The position numbers and the translations under genes are program-made. A stretch of DNA of 64,000 bases from Nodosilinea sp. E11 (GTDB lineage Bacteria > Cyanobacteriota > Cyanobacteriia > Phormidesmidales > Phormidesmidaceae), in assembly GCF_032813545.1 (NCBI RefSeq), contig NZ_CP136520.1, positions 3,714,001-3,778,000 on the forward strand, given 5' to 3'. Below are positions 55,578 to 64,000 of the stretch, in pieces. Below the pieces are notes generated by a model that had not been told where the DNA came from, searched no databases, and saw nothing but the letters and a program-made list of their open reading frames with translations. Every line of letters begins with the position of its first letter. Within the stretch, counting starts at the first letter, position 1.

Positions 55578-56696
55578 CTAGGCGCTGGTTACTTCAGTCC
55601 AGAACTGGTCGAAGAGGTCGGTGCTGGTGGCATCTACGGCAACAATGCCTTCACTGTTCGCCAAAATCTCTTCGGCAGGGTACAGATCGGGGTTTTCTCT
55701 GATTTCGTTGGGCAGCAGTTCAAAGGCGGCCTGGTTGGCGGTGGCAAAATAGAGACGCTCAACGGCGGCGCTGGCCACCTCCGGCTCCAGCAGAAAGTTA
55801 ATCCACTGGTAGGCGGCATCGACATTGGGGGCCGTGGTCGGAATCGCCAGCGTGTCAGTCCAGAGAGATGACCCGCTGGCTGGAATGACATACTCAATGC
55901 GATCGTCTTCTAGGGTGAGCTCAATAGCATCGCTGGAGTAGGCCATTGACACGCTTAAGTCCCCCCCCAACAGTTCATTCTCAAAGCCGGTGGTCTTGAA
56001 GGCCGCAATGTGGGGTTGGAGTTCAAGGAGGTGGTTATAGGCCGCTTCAATCTCTGCCGGGTTGTTGCTGTTGTAAGAATAGCCCAGGGATTTAAGGCTG
56101 GCCCCTAGGGTTTCGCGCATGTCGTCAAGCAGGGTAATGCGGCGGGAGAGGGCGGTCTGGTTTTCCCAGAGAAAGTTCCAGTCGGTAGGGGCCGTAGGGA
56201 TGACATCGCGGTTGTAGAGTAAGCCTGTAGTGCCCCAATTGAAAGGCACGCTGTGGCGATTGTTGGGGTCGTAGGCGGGGTTGGCCCACTGGGCCTTGAG
56301 GTTTTCTAGCCCGGTGATACGGCTCTGGTCTAGCTCGGTCAGCAGGTTTAGCTCAATCATCTCCGACACCATATAGTCGGAGGGATAGATAATGCTGTAG
56401 GCATCGCCTCCCCCGGCCTGGATGCGGGTGAGCATAATCTCGTTAGAGTCAAAAATATCTACTACCACCGGAATGCCAGTGCGCTCGGTGAAGGCGGCGG
56501 CTAGGCCATCATCGGTGTAGTTGGCCCAGGTGTAGATATGCAGAGCATCGCTACCACCGCCACCGCCGCCTGGCCCGGCCAGGTTTTGACGACAGTTGGT
56601 GGCGGCCAACCCCGCCACTACTGCTGCCGACCCCTGCAAAAACCGCCGTCGACCGAGAATAGGGCGATGGCGGGAGGAGGCTGTCAGTCTTCGCAT
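55578..56696 (-). CDS. potD: Polyamine-binding lipoprotein PotD (Tat signal)
   Basis: Periplasmic substrate-binding protein for spermidine/putrescine, 372 residues from ATG 56696 (a GTG three codons upstream is possible). The N-terminus has a twin-arginine motif (GRRRFLQG, residues 15-22) and a lipobox with Cys35 (AATNC), so it is likely Tat-exported and lipid-anchored. A Gly-rich linker follows, then LHIYTWANYTDDGLAAAFTE, the family start, and later IIYPSDYMVSEMI and VPFNWGTTGLLYN. It is the second gene of potADBC. Confidence 0.93.
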   Translation of the reverse strand: MRRLTASSRHRPILGRRRFLQGSAAVVAGLAATNCRQNLAGPGGGGGGSDALHIYTWANYTDDGLAAAFTERTGIPVVVDIFDSNEIMLTRIQAGGGDAYSIIYPSDYMVSEMIELNLLTELDQSRITGLENLKAQWANPAYDPNNRHSVPFNWGTTGLLYNRDVIPTAPTDWNFLWENQTALSRRITLLDDMRETLGASLKSLGYSYNSNNPAEIEAAYNHLLELQPHIAAFKTTGFENELLGGDLSVSMAYSSDAIELTLEDDRIEYVIPASGSSLWTDTLAIPTTAPNVDAAYQWINFLLEPEVASAAVERLYFATANQAAFELLPNEIRENPDLYPAEEILANSEGIVAVDATSTDLFDQFWTEVTSA

Positions 56697-56868
56697 TCCA
56701 GGCACGGATAGTCTCCCAGGGTGTCTACTACGGTGGGCTATGGCTCAGCTAAGGGGGATACCCAGCACAATGGGTTCCATGGGCGTCCAGAGCGCTAATG
56801 TCTATAAAGTATAGAAGCATGCGTCTATGGTAGAGCTACCCTTGCCCTAGATTGGTGTATGGCTCAGC

Positions 56869-57990
56869 CTAAGCAGCCCCCAGGGCAAGGCAATCTTTGG
56901 CGGCCCAGTGAACATAGACGGGCGTATTGACGGCGATCGGGGTGTCGGCGCGGTTGGGCTGGCGAACGGTCAATGGTTCGCCCGAGCTTAGCCGGACGAT
57001 GCAATGCAAATGGGTACCCAAGTACATCAGGTGGCTAATCTGCCCTCGGTAGCAGTTACCCGTGCCCTCGGGGGCCTCAAGGCTGAGGTTAATTTTTTCG
57101 GGTCGCACACTGACTACTACGGCCTGCGCGGGGGCCATATCAGTGGCGCGGGCGGTGACCCGCAAACCGCTCTCGGTGATCACCTGCACCTGGGCGGTGT
57201 TGGCCCGATCGATGCGTCCGGGCAGCAGGTTGGTATCGCCAATGAAGTCGGCGACGAAGGGGGTGCGGGGGTGGTCGTAGATGTCGCTGGGGGTGCCGAT
57301 CTGCTCGATCTGGCCGTTGTTCATCACCGCAATGCGATCGGAGAGCGACAGGGCTTCTTCTTGATCGTGGGTGACCATAATAAAGGTGATGCCCAATTGC
57401 CGGTGCAGCGTGGTCAGTTCTACCTGCATTTGCTTGCGCAATTTTTGATCAAGGGCACCTAGGGGTTCATCTAGCAGCATGACCGCCGGTCGATTGACCA
57501 GGGCGCGGGCTAGGGCTACCCGCTGCTGCTGCCCCCCAGACAACTGGGCGGGGTAGCGGTTGGCCATCGGTTCTAGGCGCACTAGGCGCAGGGCTTCGGC
57601 AACGCGATCGCGCACCTGTGCTGCCCCCATTCGCCGAATTTTGAGGCCAAAGGCAATATTGTCTTTGACCGTCATGTGGTCAAACAGGGCATAGCTTTGA
57701 AAGACGGTGTTGATGGGGCGACGGTAGGCTGGCACCGCGCTCACGTTAGCTCCCTGGATCAGCACATCGCCAGTGGTGGGGGTCTCGAAGCCTGCAATCA
57801 ACCGCAGAGTAGTAGTTTTGCCGCAGCCCGAGGGGCCAAGAATGCTAAAAAACTCACCTTGACGCACCGCTAGGTCGAGGTGGCTCACCGCCATTTCGGG
57901 GCCAAAGGTTTTGAATACCTGACGCAGCTCAACGTCTGGTTGAGCTTGGGTGGTTGCCGCCGCTGTTGCCGACTGCACCGTTTGGGCCAT
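56869..57990 (-). CDS. potA: Spermidine/putrescine ABC transporter ATPase PotA
   Basis: 373-residue ATPase that powers the Pot importer. Walker A is GPSGCGKTT (52-60), the signature LSGGQQQR (150-157), Walker B VMLLDEP (170-176) and the switch His208 (VTHDQEE). The C-terminal TOBE domain (about 280-370, [20 protein letters not shown]) is typical. It is the first gene of potADBC, with a gap of about 170 bases before potD. The cassette is complete, so polyamine import is expected; related Pot systems can also take up other cationic solutes. Confidence 0.95.
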   Translation of the reverse strand: MAQTVQSATAAATTQAQPDVELRQVFKTFGPEMAVSHLDLAVRQGEFFSILGPSGCGKTTTLRLIAGFETPTTGDVLIQGANVSAVPAYRRPINTVFQSYALFDHMTVKDNIAFGLKIRRMGAAQVRDRVAEALRLVRLEPMANRYPAQLSGGQQQRVALARALVNRPAVMLLDEPLGALDQKLRKQMQVELTTLHRQLGITFIMVTHDQEEALSLSDRIAVMNNGQIEQIGTPSDIYDHPRTPFVADFIGDTNLLPGRIDRANTAQVQVITESGLRVTARATDMAPAQAVVVSVRPEKINLSLEAPEGTGNCYRGQISHLMYLGTHLHCIVRLSSGEPLTVRQPNRADTPIAVNTPVYVHWAAKDCLALGAA

Positions 57991-58271
57991 GGCTGTGTCT
58001 CCTGGGTTCCCCCCAACTGTAGCGATCGCGCCTAGGATCTACAAGGTATCGCCATAACACCGATAGCTGGGTCAAGACATTGACCCGGCTATCGACGGTG
58101 GCGCTGCCTCTACTTTACCCAGCCTTGTCGCTGGCGACGCATTCTTACCTCCAAAAAGCTCAAACTTTGAGCGCCCATCAGGCTAACAGAGCGAATAGAC
58201 GCTGCAAAAACGGTCTTGGGAGGTCGGGCAAAACGCTACCATGTCACCAGGTATTGACCTGGAGTGACGTG

Positions 58272-58820
58272 ATGGCCGTAAAACTTTTACCCTTAGCGGT
58301 TCAGCGCTGCGGCTTATCTCTGGGGCGGGTGCTGCTGTTGGGTGTGGCTGTTGGGGCGATCGCCGCTTGCCGCCCCACCCCCCCAGCCAACGATCTTGCT
58401 CCGCCCCCGACTGCACCTACTGCACCTGCGCCCGCTCCTACCTCCCAGCCATCGGCCCCTGCACCCACCACCCCGGCCCCTGGTCAGGCCGGGGCAACCC
58501 TCCCCGATGCGTTGGTTCAAGCTTGGCAGCCCCTCAGCAATGTGCTGTTAGCCTTTGGCCCCATGACTATTGGCCCTGAGCAAGTGCAGTGGGGTAGCGG
58601 CCAAACTAGCCCCTACACCTTAATCAGCACTGAAGGTGGTTACCTGCTTCAGCTAGAGGCCAACCCCAGCTTTTACGACACCCAAAACCGCTACATCAAG
58701 CTCATTCCCAAAGCCGATACTAACGGTGCGTCTAATTCTATAGAAGTGGCGTTTTACAGCGATGCCAGCCAGCTTCAAAACGATGAATACATCATGTATG
58801 GCACCTACTTTGCAGAATAG
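58272..58820 (+). CDS. Exported lipoprotein, unknown
   Basis: 182-residue precursor from ATG 58272, with GGAG seven bases upstream. The lipobox cysteine is Cys33 (GAIAAC). A Pro/Ala/Thr-rich linker (about 34-80, APPPTAPTAPAPAPTSQPSA) leads to a small beta-rich domain (about 85-182) with VQWGSGQTSPYTLISTEGGY and NEYIMYGTYFAE-like segments. No function is assigned. The frame stays open for 64 codons upstream, but that part overlaps the potA leader and lacks a signal. Confidence 0.75.
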   Translation: MAVKLLPLAVQRCGLSLGRVLLLGVAVGAIAACRPTPPANDLAPPPTAPTAPAPAPTSQPSAPAPTTPAPGQAGATLPDALVQAWQPLSNVLLAFGPMTIGPEQVQWGSGQTSPYTLISTEGGYLLQLEANPSFYDTQNRYIKLIPKADTNGASNSIEVAFYSDASQLQNDEYIMYGTYFAE

Positions 58821-58957
58821 CCTTTGCCTGCAAAGACTGATACCAAATCCGAATTGCATCACCCCGATGCCCAAAAGGCCAAACCGTAGGGGCGTATAGC
58901 ATGCGCCCTGCTGAACCGGGGGTAGCCAAACAGAATTCAGTATAAAAATAGGCTTTT

Positions 58958-58998
58958 AAAAAAAGGGATAGATGCAGACATTGCTTGCACCTATCCCT
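58958..58998 (-). terminator. Intrinsic terminator of the pil operon
   Basis: On the minus strand AGGGATAGGTGCA pairs with TGCATCTATCCCT (one mismatch) around a nine-base loop, immediately followed by seven T. It lies about 60 bases after the pilQ stop. Confidence 0.8.
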
Positions 58999-59060
58999 AT
59001 ATGTGATGGTCTTCTTTACAGAAGCACGTTGAACCTCCGCTGTCTATTCTTGGATTGGCT

Positions 59061-61238
59061 TTAGCGGCCTCGTTCCAAGACTTCTTGCACTTGCTCACTA
59101 GGGGTGTATTGATAGCCAAAAACGGCCTGATCAGAATCATCCAGAATTTGGGGAGTTAGCAAAATAATTAATTCTTGACGCCGACTATCAGTAACTGTGC
59201 TACGGAAAAGCGCCCCAAGAATTGGGATGTCTCCAAGGATCGGAATTTTATTTACGCTAGAGCGTTCTGATTCCTGGATAATCCCTGAAAGTAAAAGGGT
59301 TTGGCCATCACGCACTCGTACCTGTCCAGAACTTAGTTGTCTTTGGGATAGCAAGAAGATGGTATTGGCATCCCCCAGAGAAAAAGTGTCTGTGGGGGCA
59401 GAGATGCTAGGTGCTACAGACAAAGACACAAAACCATTATCATCAATGCGATCAACATTGACTTGCAGGATAAGGCCAGCAGGAGTTAACTCAATAGTTT
59501 GTTCGGTTGTGACTAACCCATCAGCGATGGTCGTTGTGGTTTCAATATCAGTTACAACGTCTTGAGTAAGCTGGACCGTTGCTACTTGTCCCTCCTGAAC
59601 AATGAGCGTTGGGTCAGTGATGATCTTGCCGTTGCCATTTTGAACGGTAGCCAACAGTTGAACTAGGAAATTTGTTGAAGTAGCATTTGATCCAGGTCCA
59701 CTTATGGCTCTAGGCCCAATTGGGGTTCCTGTAGGCACTGTTGGTGCAATAGGAAAGGAAGGAACGCCTGCCCCTAAATTCAGTACTCCTAGACCACCAG
59801 AACTAACAAATCCAAAATTCCCAGTTTGAAATGAAAAGCTAGTACCAAAGGCGTTGAGAGAATTTAAGTCGATATCAATGACCTTGACGTTAATGGCTAC
59901 CTGACGCCGTCTCACGTCAATACGAGTAAGCTGCTCTGTTGCAATAGCGATTAGATCTGCTCGGCCAACAAGGGTCACTGAATTAGTCCGCTCATCGCCA
60001 ACTACTTGCAACCCCCTTAACATACCTTGGCTATCTTGGTAGTCAACCCGACTTACTTCGATTTGCTCAATCGTTGATGTTTGAGTTTCGGTAATGGGAG
60101 GAGAACCTTCACCAACTGTAACAGCATTGACATTGGTGACTAACCGCTCACGGCTGACCGCACTTTCAGCTCCCAAAGCAACTAGAAAGTTGGTGGCAAC
60201 ACCTGCATCAACTTGGTTCAGTCTTAGGGTACGAGCGCTAATACTCTGAGCGGAAACTGGCAAAGTAGGTCCGACATAAATACTGCGACCTACTCGATTG
60301 GCTTGTAGGCCAGTAACCCGCAGCACGTGGTTAAACACGTCCTGCACCGACTCATTCTCAATATCGAGGCTGACTGGAGGCCCATCGGGGCTGCCAGCGG
60401 TAGCAGCTTGCTGACCGCCGGTTGCTCCACCAGGGGTAAAGACTAAATTGAGGCCTGCGGCACGGGCTAGCAGCGATAGTACTTCGCGAGCCGGGGCATC
60501 GCGAAGCAGGAGTTTAGGAATGCGCTCGTTGCTTCCCAAATTGATGCTGCCAAAGGCCGGTACCCCTTCGGCGACGGCGATGTCGCCCACCGGGGGAGCT
60601 ACGGCACGGGGCAAGAACGGAGGGGCTTGCTGTACCTGGGGCCGGGGCACTGGGGTGCCGTCGATGATGACATCGGGGTTGGGCACCAGCACGTTGGGGT
60701 TGGCTTGGGTGGGCACCTCGGGTGCTGTAGCGGGCGGTGTCGTAGGGGCCGCTTGGGCGACGGTAGGCGGGGTGGCCGGAGCTGGCACCGTCTCTAGCTC
60801 GGTGGGCACTGGCGTGGGCGGCTGTGTAGCCTGACCATCGCTGCGAATAGACAACACCATCTGGTTGCCGTTAGATGCTACTTGGCCGACCGGCGACTGG
60901 CCGGTGCCGTTGACCGTGATGCGCACACTGTTGGCATCGAGGGGCACCACCGAAATTTGGCTGATGCCAGGGGCGGGGTTGGCTTGGGTAAAGCTATTGC
61001 CGTTGGGCAAATTTAGCTGGGCTCGGGTAATGTCGGCCTGTAGGGTGTTGCCCTGGTTGACAGTAAAGATATTGCTGTTGTCACCGCCCCGAGTCTCAAA
61101 CACCAGGTCTAGCCCAGTGGCAGTGGGGTTAAGGCGGACGTTCGTAATGCTGGTCATTGAGGCCAGCCCAGGCTGAGCCGCCAGGGTTATCAGGGCGCTA
61201 CTGAGCAGAATAGGGTGCAATTTCATCAGGGGGTTCAC
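59061..61238 (-). CDS. pilQ: Type IV pilus secretin PilQ
   Basis: Outer-membrane secretin pore for type IV pili, used in motility and DNA uptake. The start is GTG at 61238, set by GAGGAG six bases upstream; the ATG at 61226 is a weaker choice. The 725 residues comprise a signal peptide (about 1-26), an AMIN domain (about 30-130), a Pro/Thr linker, an STN/N0 domain (about 235-310), an N1 domain and the secretin (about 440-715) with VPILGDIPILGALFRSTVTD. The part encoding the secretin (59061 to about 60300) is richer in A+T than the rest: 42% G+C in 59221-59280 against 63% in 60661-60720. Confidence 0.95.
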   Translation of the reverse strand: MNPLMKLHPILLSSALITLAAQPGLASMTSITNVRLNPTATGLDLVFETRGGDNSNIFTVNQGNTLQADITRAQLNLPNGNSFTQANPAPGISQISVVPLDANSVRITVNGTGQSPVGQVASNGNQMVLSIRSDGQATQPPTPVPTELETVPAPATPPTVAQAAPTTPPATAPEVPTQANPNVLVPNPDVIIDGTPVPRPQVQQAPPFLPRAVAPPVGDIAVAEGVPAFGSINLGSNERIPKLLLRDAPAREVLSLLARAAGLNLVFTPGGATGGQQAATAGSPDGPPVSLDIENESVQDVFNHVLRVTGLQANRVGRSIYVGPTLPVSAQSISARTLRLNQVDAGVATNFLVALGAESAVSRERLVTNVNAVTVGEGSPPITETQTSTIEQIEVSRVDYQDSQGMLRGLQVVGDERTNSVTLVGRADLIAIATEQLTRIDVRRRQVAINVKVIDIDLNSLNAFGTSFSFQTGNFGFVSSGGLGVLNLGAGVPSFPIAPTVPTGTPIGPRAISGPGSNATSTNFLVQLLATVQNGNGKIITDPTLIVQEGQVATVQLTQDVVTDIETTTTIADGLVTTEQTIELTPAGLILQVNVDRIDDNGFVSLSVAPSISAPTDTFSLGDANTIFLLSQRQLSSGQVRVRDGQTLLLSGIIQESERSSVNKIPILGDIPILGALFRSTVTDSRRQELIILLTPQILDDSDQAVFGYQYTPSEQVQEVLERGR

Positions 61239-61345
61239 GGTTCACTCCTCCATCACAGGTGCGGTCAGGGCCGCGTGGGTTTTGATTGGCTAGGCGAGGG
61301 TAGATTGGGTCACTGGGTGACCAAGGCGAGGGTCGACTAAGAGGG

Positions 61346-62236
61346 TTAGCCCCCTTCGGGCGGGGCTTCACCTTCAGCCGGCTCTTCGGCGGCGGGCTGC
61401 GGTGGCACGTTGGGGTCGCCTACGGGCACTAGCACCTCTAGGGTGTAGTCGGTGAGCAGCAGTCGACTAATGCCTAGGAGCTGCTCTTCACTGGCCCCGG
61501 CGGGCGGCGGGGCAATGCTCTGCTGCATGTCGCGGATGATGATTAGCGGCTCTAGGCGCTCGATGTTGCGCATGATGCTGAGGGTCTGGGGAAACAGAGC
61601 CTGCATGGAGACGTCAACCGTCACGCGTTCTAGTTTGCCGCTCAGCTCTGGTGGGCCATCGACGACGAGGACTGACGGGCTAGGGTTAAACCTCAATAGC
61701 TCTGAGGTAAACAGTTGATTTCGCACCTGGGGATCGCCGGCAAACTCGGTTCTAACCCGTTCGAGCTGCTCTCGGGTTAAGCCCAGGGCCGCAAGTTGGG
61801 CGTTGTCGAGCTGGGCGGGGTTGGCCCGCAGGACATCGGCGATCGCGGCGTTGCTATTCTGAATTTGTTGATTGATGTCGAGTAACAGGGTATCGAGGGT
61901 CTGGGCATCGCCCAATAGGCTATAAACCCCCACTCGTTGAGCGAGGGCGGCATCGAGCTGGGCCTGGAGTTCGGCCCGGTTTTGCAGGCTGGCTCGCTGT
62001 TGGTCAACCTGGGCCTGCTTTTGGTTAACTTCGGCTTCCAGGGCATTGCGCTGCTCTTGGACTGGCTGAACGACAAAGTTGTAGAGCGCAAAGGCTCCGA
62101 TTAAGCCCAGAATGGCGATGCCAATGCCCTGTACCTTTGGCGTTAGCTCTATGCCAAAGGCCGTAGGGTAAGTGGGGCCAACTTGTTCTAAGCCCTGATT
62201 CTCTTCTGCGGGGAGAAAATCACCGGTTGCGGTCAT
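61346..62236 (-). CDS. pilO: Type IV pilus alignment protein PilO
   Basis: 296-residue inner-membrane protein of the PilMNOP alignment complex. One membrane span (about 36-54, GIGIAILGLIGAFALYNF) is followed by a long coiled-coil (about 60-115, RNALEAEVNQKQAQVDQQRA) and a ferredoxin-like domain (about 150-265). The C-terminus is Pro/Glu-rich (PPQPAAEEPAEGEAPPEGG). Its ATG overlaps the pilN stop by four bases (ATGA), so translation is coupled. It is 107 bases before pilQ. Confidence 0.92.
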   Translation of the reverse strand: MTATGDFLPAEENQGLEQVGPTYPTAFGIELTPKVQGIGIAILGLIGAFALYNFVVQPVQEQRNALEAEVNQKQAQVDQQRASLQNRAELQAQLDAALAQRVGVYSLLGDAQTLDTLLLDINQQIQNSNAAIADVLRANPAQLDNAQLAALGLTREQLERVRTEFAGDPQVRNQLFTSELLRFNPSPSVLVVDGPPELSGKLERVTVDVSMQALFPQTLSIMRNIERLEPLIIIRDMQQSIAPPPAGASEEQLLGISRLLLTDYTLEVLVPVGDPNVPPQPAAEEPAEGEAPPEGG

Positions 62237-63006
62237 TCGATTACTCCTTTTTCTCGTAGGGCCTGCAAGCGACTCACTAAACCAACGGTGCCCTGGCGCT
62301 CTAGCTCATCGACGAGCTGAGAGGCCGGGGTGTTGGTGATGTTTGCACCAATGGTGTAGTCAATTAAAAAGTCAGCGTCGCCTACTGCGGTACCAGGGCA
62401 GCGGCCTTGGGTTTGGGGGTCGAGCAGGGTGGGCTGCTGCTGGGCCTGGCTGATGGCAACAGTTTGGGACTGCAACAGGGGCGATCGCTGAAGCACCAGG
62501 GCAAAGTCGTTGATGTCGTCGTAGGAGCAGGCTACGCCGTCGATGGCAATGCCTCCAGCTCGGGGTGGGGTGGTATTAGGGTCAGTCTCTAGGGTGGTGC
62601 CTTCCCCCTGGTTAAGACTAACGATTTGAATGCGGGCGGGGGTACGGCTGCGAATATCTTGCAGCAGGGCCGACCAAGGGACGATCTCATTGAAGACAGA
62701 CACAAAGGCGTTGTTCTCGGCTCGAATAGCCTCAATTTGCCCTTGAATAGTGCTGATCTCTTGGAGCTGCCCCTGGAGCTGAGCCAGTTCACCATCAAGC
62801 TCAATACTGCGCGCCTGGAGCTGGTTGATCTGGTTGCGAGTGACGGCCCAGTAGCCCCCCACGAGCGCCAGCGGAATCAGCGCTGCCGCCAGACCCAGAT
62901 ACAGCGGTCGGCGATCGCCCTGGACGACTGGACCGCGGGCTCGAGGCCTAGCTTCAAAAACCCGCACCTCGCGGTCTTTAAGGAAATTAATATCGAGACT
63001 ATACAT
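62233..63006 (-). CDS. pilN: Type IV pilus assembly protein PilN
   Basis: 257-residue membrane protein of the pilus alignment complex. It begins MYSLDINFLKDREVRVFEAR, matching the PilN motif that docks into PilM. One span (about 38-56, LGLAAALIPLALVGGYWAV) is followed by a coiled-coil (about 60-95) and a periplasmic domain (about 100-235) rich in Gln/Thr. It lies two bases after pilM and overlaps pilO by four, so the three are clearly one operon. Confidence 0.93.
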   Translation of the reverse strand: MYSLDINFLKDREVRVFEARPRARGPVVQGDRRPLYLGLAAALIPLALVGGYWAVTRNQINQLQARSIELDGELAQLQGQLQEISTIQGQIEAIRAENNAFVSVFNEIVPWSALLQDIRSRTPARIQIVSLNQGEGTTLETDPNTTPPRAGGIAIDGVACSYDDINDFALVLQRSPLLQSQTVAISQAQQQPTLLDPQTQGRCPGTAVGDADFLIDYTIGANITNTPASQLVDELERQGTVGLVSRLQALREKGVIE

Positions 63007-63008
63007 GG

Positions 63009-64000
63009 CTATACCTCCCGCAGGCCAAGACCGATTACCGTTGCTAACCCGGCTCGCTGCCCTGGAGGGATGTCTTCATCGACCTGTAGGGCCAGGGCTG
63101 AAATGGGGTCAATCTGGCTAGCGGGCAGACTGAGCCGCTGGGCCAGAAACTCGTCGAGCTGGCCAATCGACGCCCCTGGCCCCGCCAGCAGTAGCTGGGC
63201 TACCTCCATATCGTCACCCTGGTTGAGGTAGAAGTCGATGGAGCGACGCAGTTCGTCAGACAGTTCGCCCAGCACCCGCAGCATGGCCGTGGTGCCAGGG
63301 TTGGTGTTGCCCATCTGGGGCGCACCTACAGTGTCCATCGTTTGAATGGGGACAGTCATGCCCTGGAGTAGCTCAGTATTGCGCGAGGGCGGCAGATTCA
63401 TGGCGCGGCTGAGGGCGCTTTGAATTTGAAAGGTGCCAATGGGCACGGTGCGCGAAAAGTGGGGTACCCCATCTACCACGATGGAGATTTCGGTGCTTTC
63501 AAACTCGATATCGACCACGGCGGCGGCTTCTTGGGGGGTGAACTGGCGCAGCTGCTCGCGAATCGTGCGAATTAGCGCAAAGCTCGACGTCTCTAGCACG
63601 TTGAGCATCAGCCCTGCCTGCTGAAACACCTCAATGTAAGGATCGGTGAGGTCTTTGCGCACGGCTACCAGCAGCACCTGCACCTTCTCAATGCCGTCTT
63701 CATCGACGAAATAGCCAAGTTTCTGGTAGTCTACGTCGGCTTCTTCCCGGGGAAAAGGCAGGTAGAGACTGGCTTCTTGGTTAAGCACCATTTCTCGCAG
63801 CTCGTCATCGTCGAGCTCGGCGGGCACCGGAATCACGCGGGTAATGGCTCGGCCTGGAATTGAGGTGGTGGCTTGCTTAACCTTCAGCTTGCTTTCGGTC
63901 AGCACCATTTGAATGGCGTCGGCCATGGCAGCCGTGTCTAAGATCTGCCCTTCTTCATAGATGCCCTCCGCCAGTTCTACCGAGGCCAGGGTGTCTAGCT
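63009..64000 (-). CDS. pilM: Type IV pilus protein PilM (5' end outside window)
   Basis: Actin-like cytoplasmic ATPase that anchors PilN/O and links pili to the cytoplasm. The open frame runs to the right edge; the N-terminal part lies beyond position 64000. The visible 330 residues start around LDTLASVELAEGIYEEGQIL and include the ATP-fold segments VVDIEFESTEISIVVDGVPH and LLLAGPGASIGQLDEFLAQR. It is directly upstream of pilN (two-base gap). The length outside the window cannot be judged; the PilM family is normally about 350-370 residues. Confidence 0.93.
   Translation of the reverse strand, partial: LDTLASVELAEGIYEEGQILDTAAMADAIQMVLTESKLKVKQATTSIPGRAITRVIPVPAELDDDELREMVLNQEASLYLPFPREEADVDYQKLGYFVDEDGIEKVQVLLVAVRKDLTDPYIEVFQQAGLMLNVLETSSFALIRTIREQLRQFTPQEAAAVVDIEFESTEISIVVDGVPHFSRTVPIGTFQIQSALSRAMNLPPSRNTELLQGMTVPIQTMDTVGAPQMGNTNPGTTAMLRVLGELSDELRRSIDFYLNQGDDMEVAQLLLAGPGASIGQLDEFLAQRLSLPASQIDPISALALQVDEDIPPGQRAGLATVIGLGLREV

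Noticed and set aside
58080..58271. 64-codon N-terminal extension of the lipoprotein gene
   Set aside because: It lacks a signal sequence and ribosome site, and the internal ATG at 58272 has GGAG at the right distance and a lipobox.
1..64000. tRNA, rRNA or riboswitch
   Set aside because: I scanned the gene-free stretches by eye for T-loop motifs and conserved riboswitch cores and saw none; a covariance-model search would be decisive.

Overview
The window is chromosomal DNA from an oxygenic cyanobacterium. It carries genes for photosystem II subunits (psbB, psbT, psbM, a Psb35-like protein), chlorophyll synthase (chlG) and the cytochrome b6f subunit PetP. The HIP1 octamer GCGATCGC, typical of cyanobacteria, recurs throughout (for example at 484-491 and 3844-3851). 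G+C is high, near 60% in the lines I counted. The gene set suggests a Leptolyngbya/Nodosilinea-like lineage, but that is inference; no rRNA or other species marker is present.

Layout. 1-8.3 kb: glgX and an alkyltransferase-like protein face the minus-strand series psbB-psbT-nrdR-rps1; divergent from psbB are a 2Fe-2S ferredoxin, psbM (36 codons) and the proteasome-like protease Anbu. 8.3-19 kb: two uncharacterised membrane proteins, an alpha/beta hydrolase, a minus-strand group (TolC-type channel, JAMM peptidase, E1-like/rhodanese MoeB, small exported protein), a PDZ-radical SAM protein and UppP. 19-28.3 kb: DUF3120-like protein, FHA-adenylate cyclase, GNAT, purL, phosphatase, a small FtsB-like membrane protein, argC and ribBA. 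28.3-30.3 kb: an AT-rich accessory island with a MITE-like repeat, a Tat-lipoprotein amine oxidase and a gene-poor tail. 30.3-38.3 kb: GH57/DUF3536 protein, orphan histidine kinase, metallo-beta-lactamase-fold hydrolase, M23-like protein, HAD phosphatase. 38.2-44.9 kb: polysaccharide deacetylase, DppC/DppB permeases framed by arrays of one octamer repeat, a 7TM-HD phosphohydrolase and an unknown protein. 45-53.6 kb: peptidoglycan-binding protein, hisF, petP, an ArsA/Get3-like protein beside chlG, PBP1 and a Psb35-like protein. 53.8-58 kb: complete polyamine ABC operon potADBC. 58.3-64 kb: a lipoprotein and the type IV pilus operon pilMNOQ, with pilM running off the right edge.

Most of the window is ordinary core genome. 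The parts that deserve a second look are the amine-oxidase island with its inverted decamer boundaries, the ArsA/Get3-like protein without a P-loop lysine next to chlG, the octamer arrays around dppBC, the E1-like/JAMM pair, the solo Anbu and the composition shift inside pilQ. I did not find a CRISPR array, tRNA, rRNA, prophage or complete insertion sequence, and I see no cluster that I could defend as a wholly new multi-gene system.
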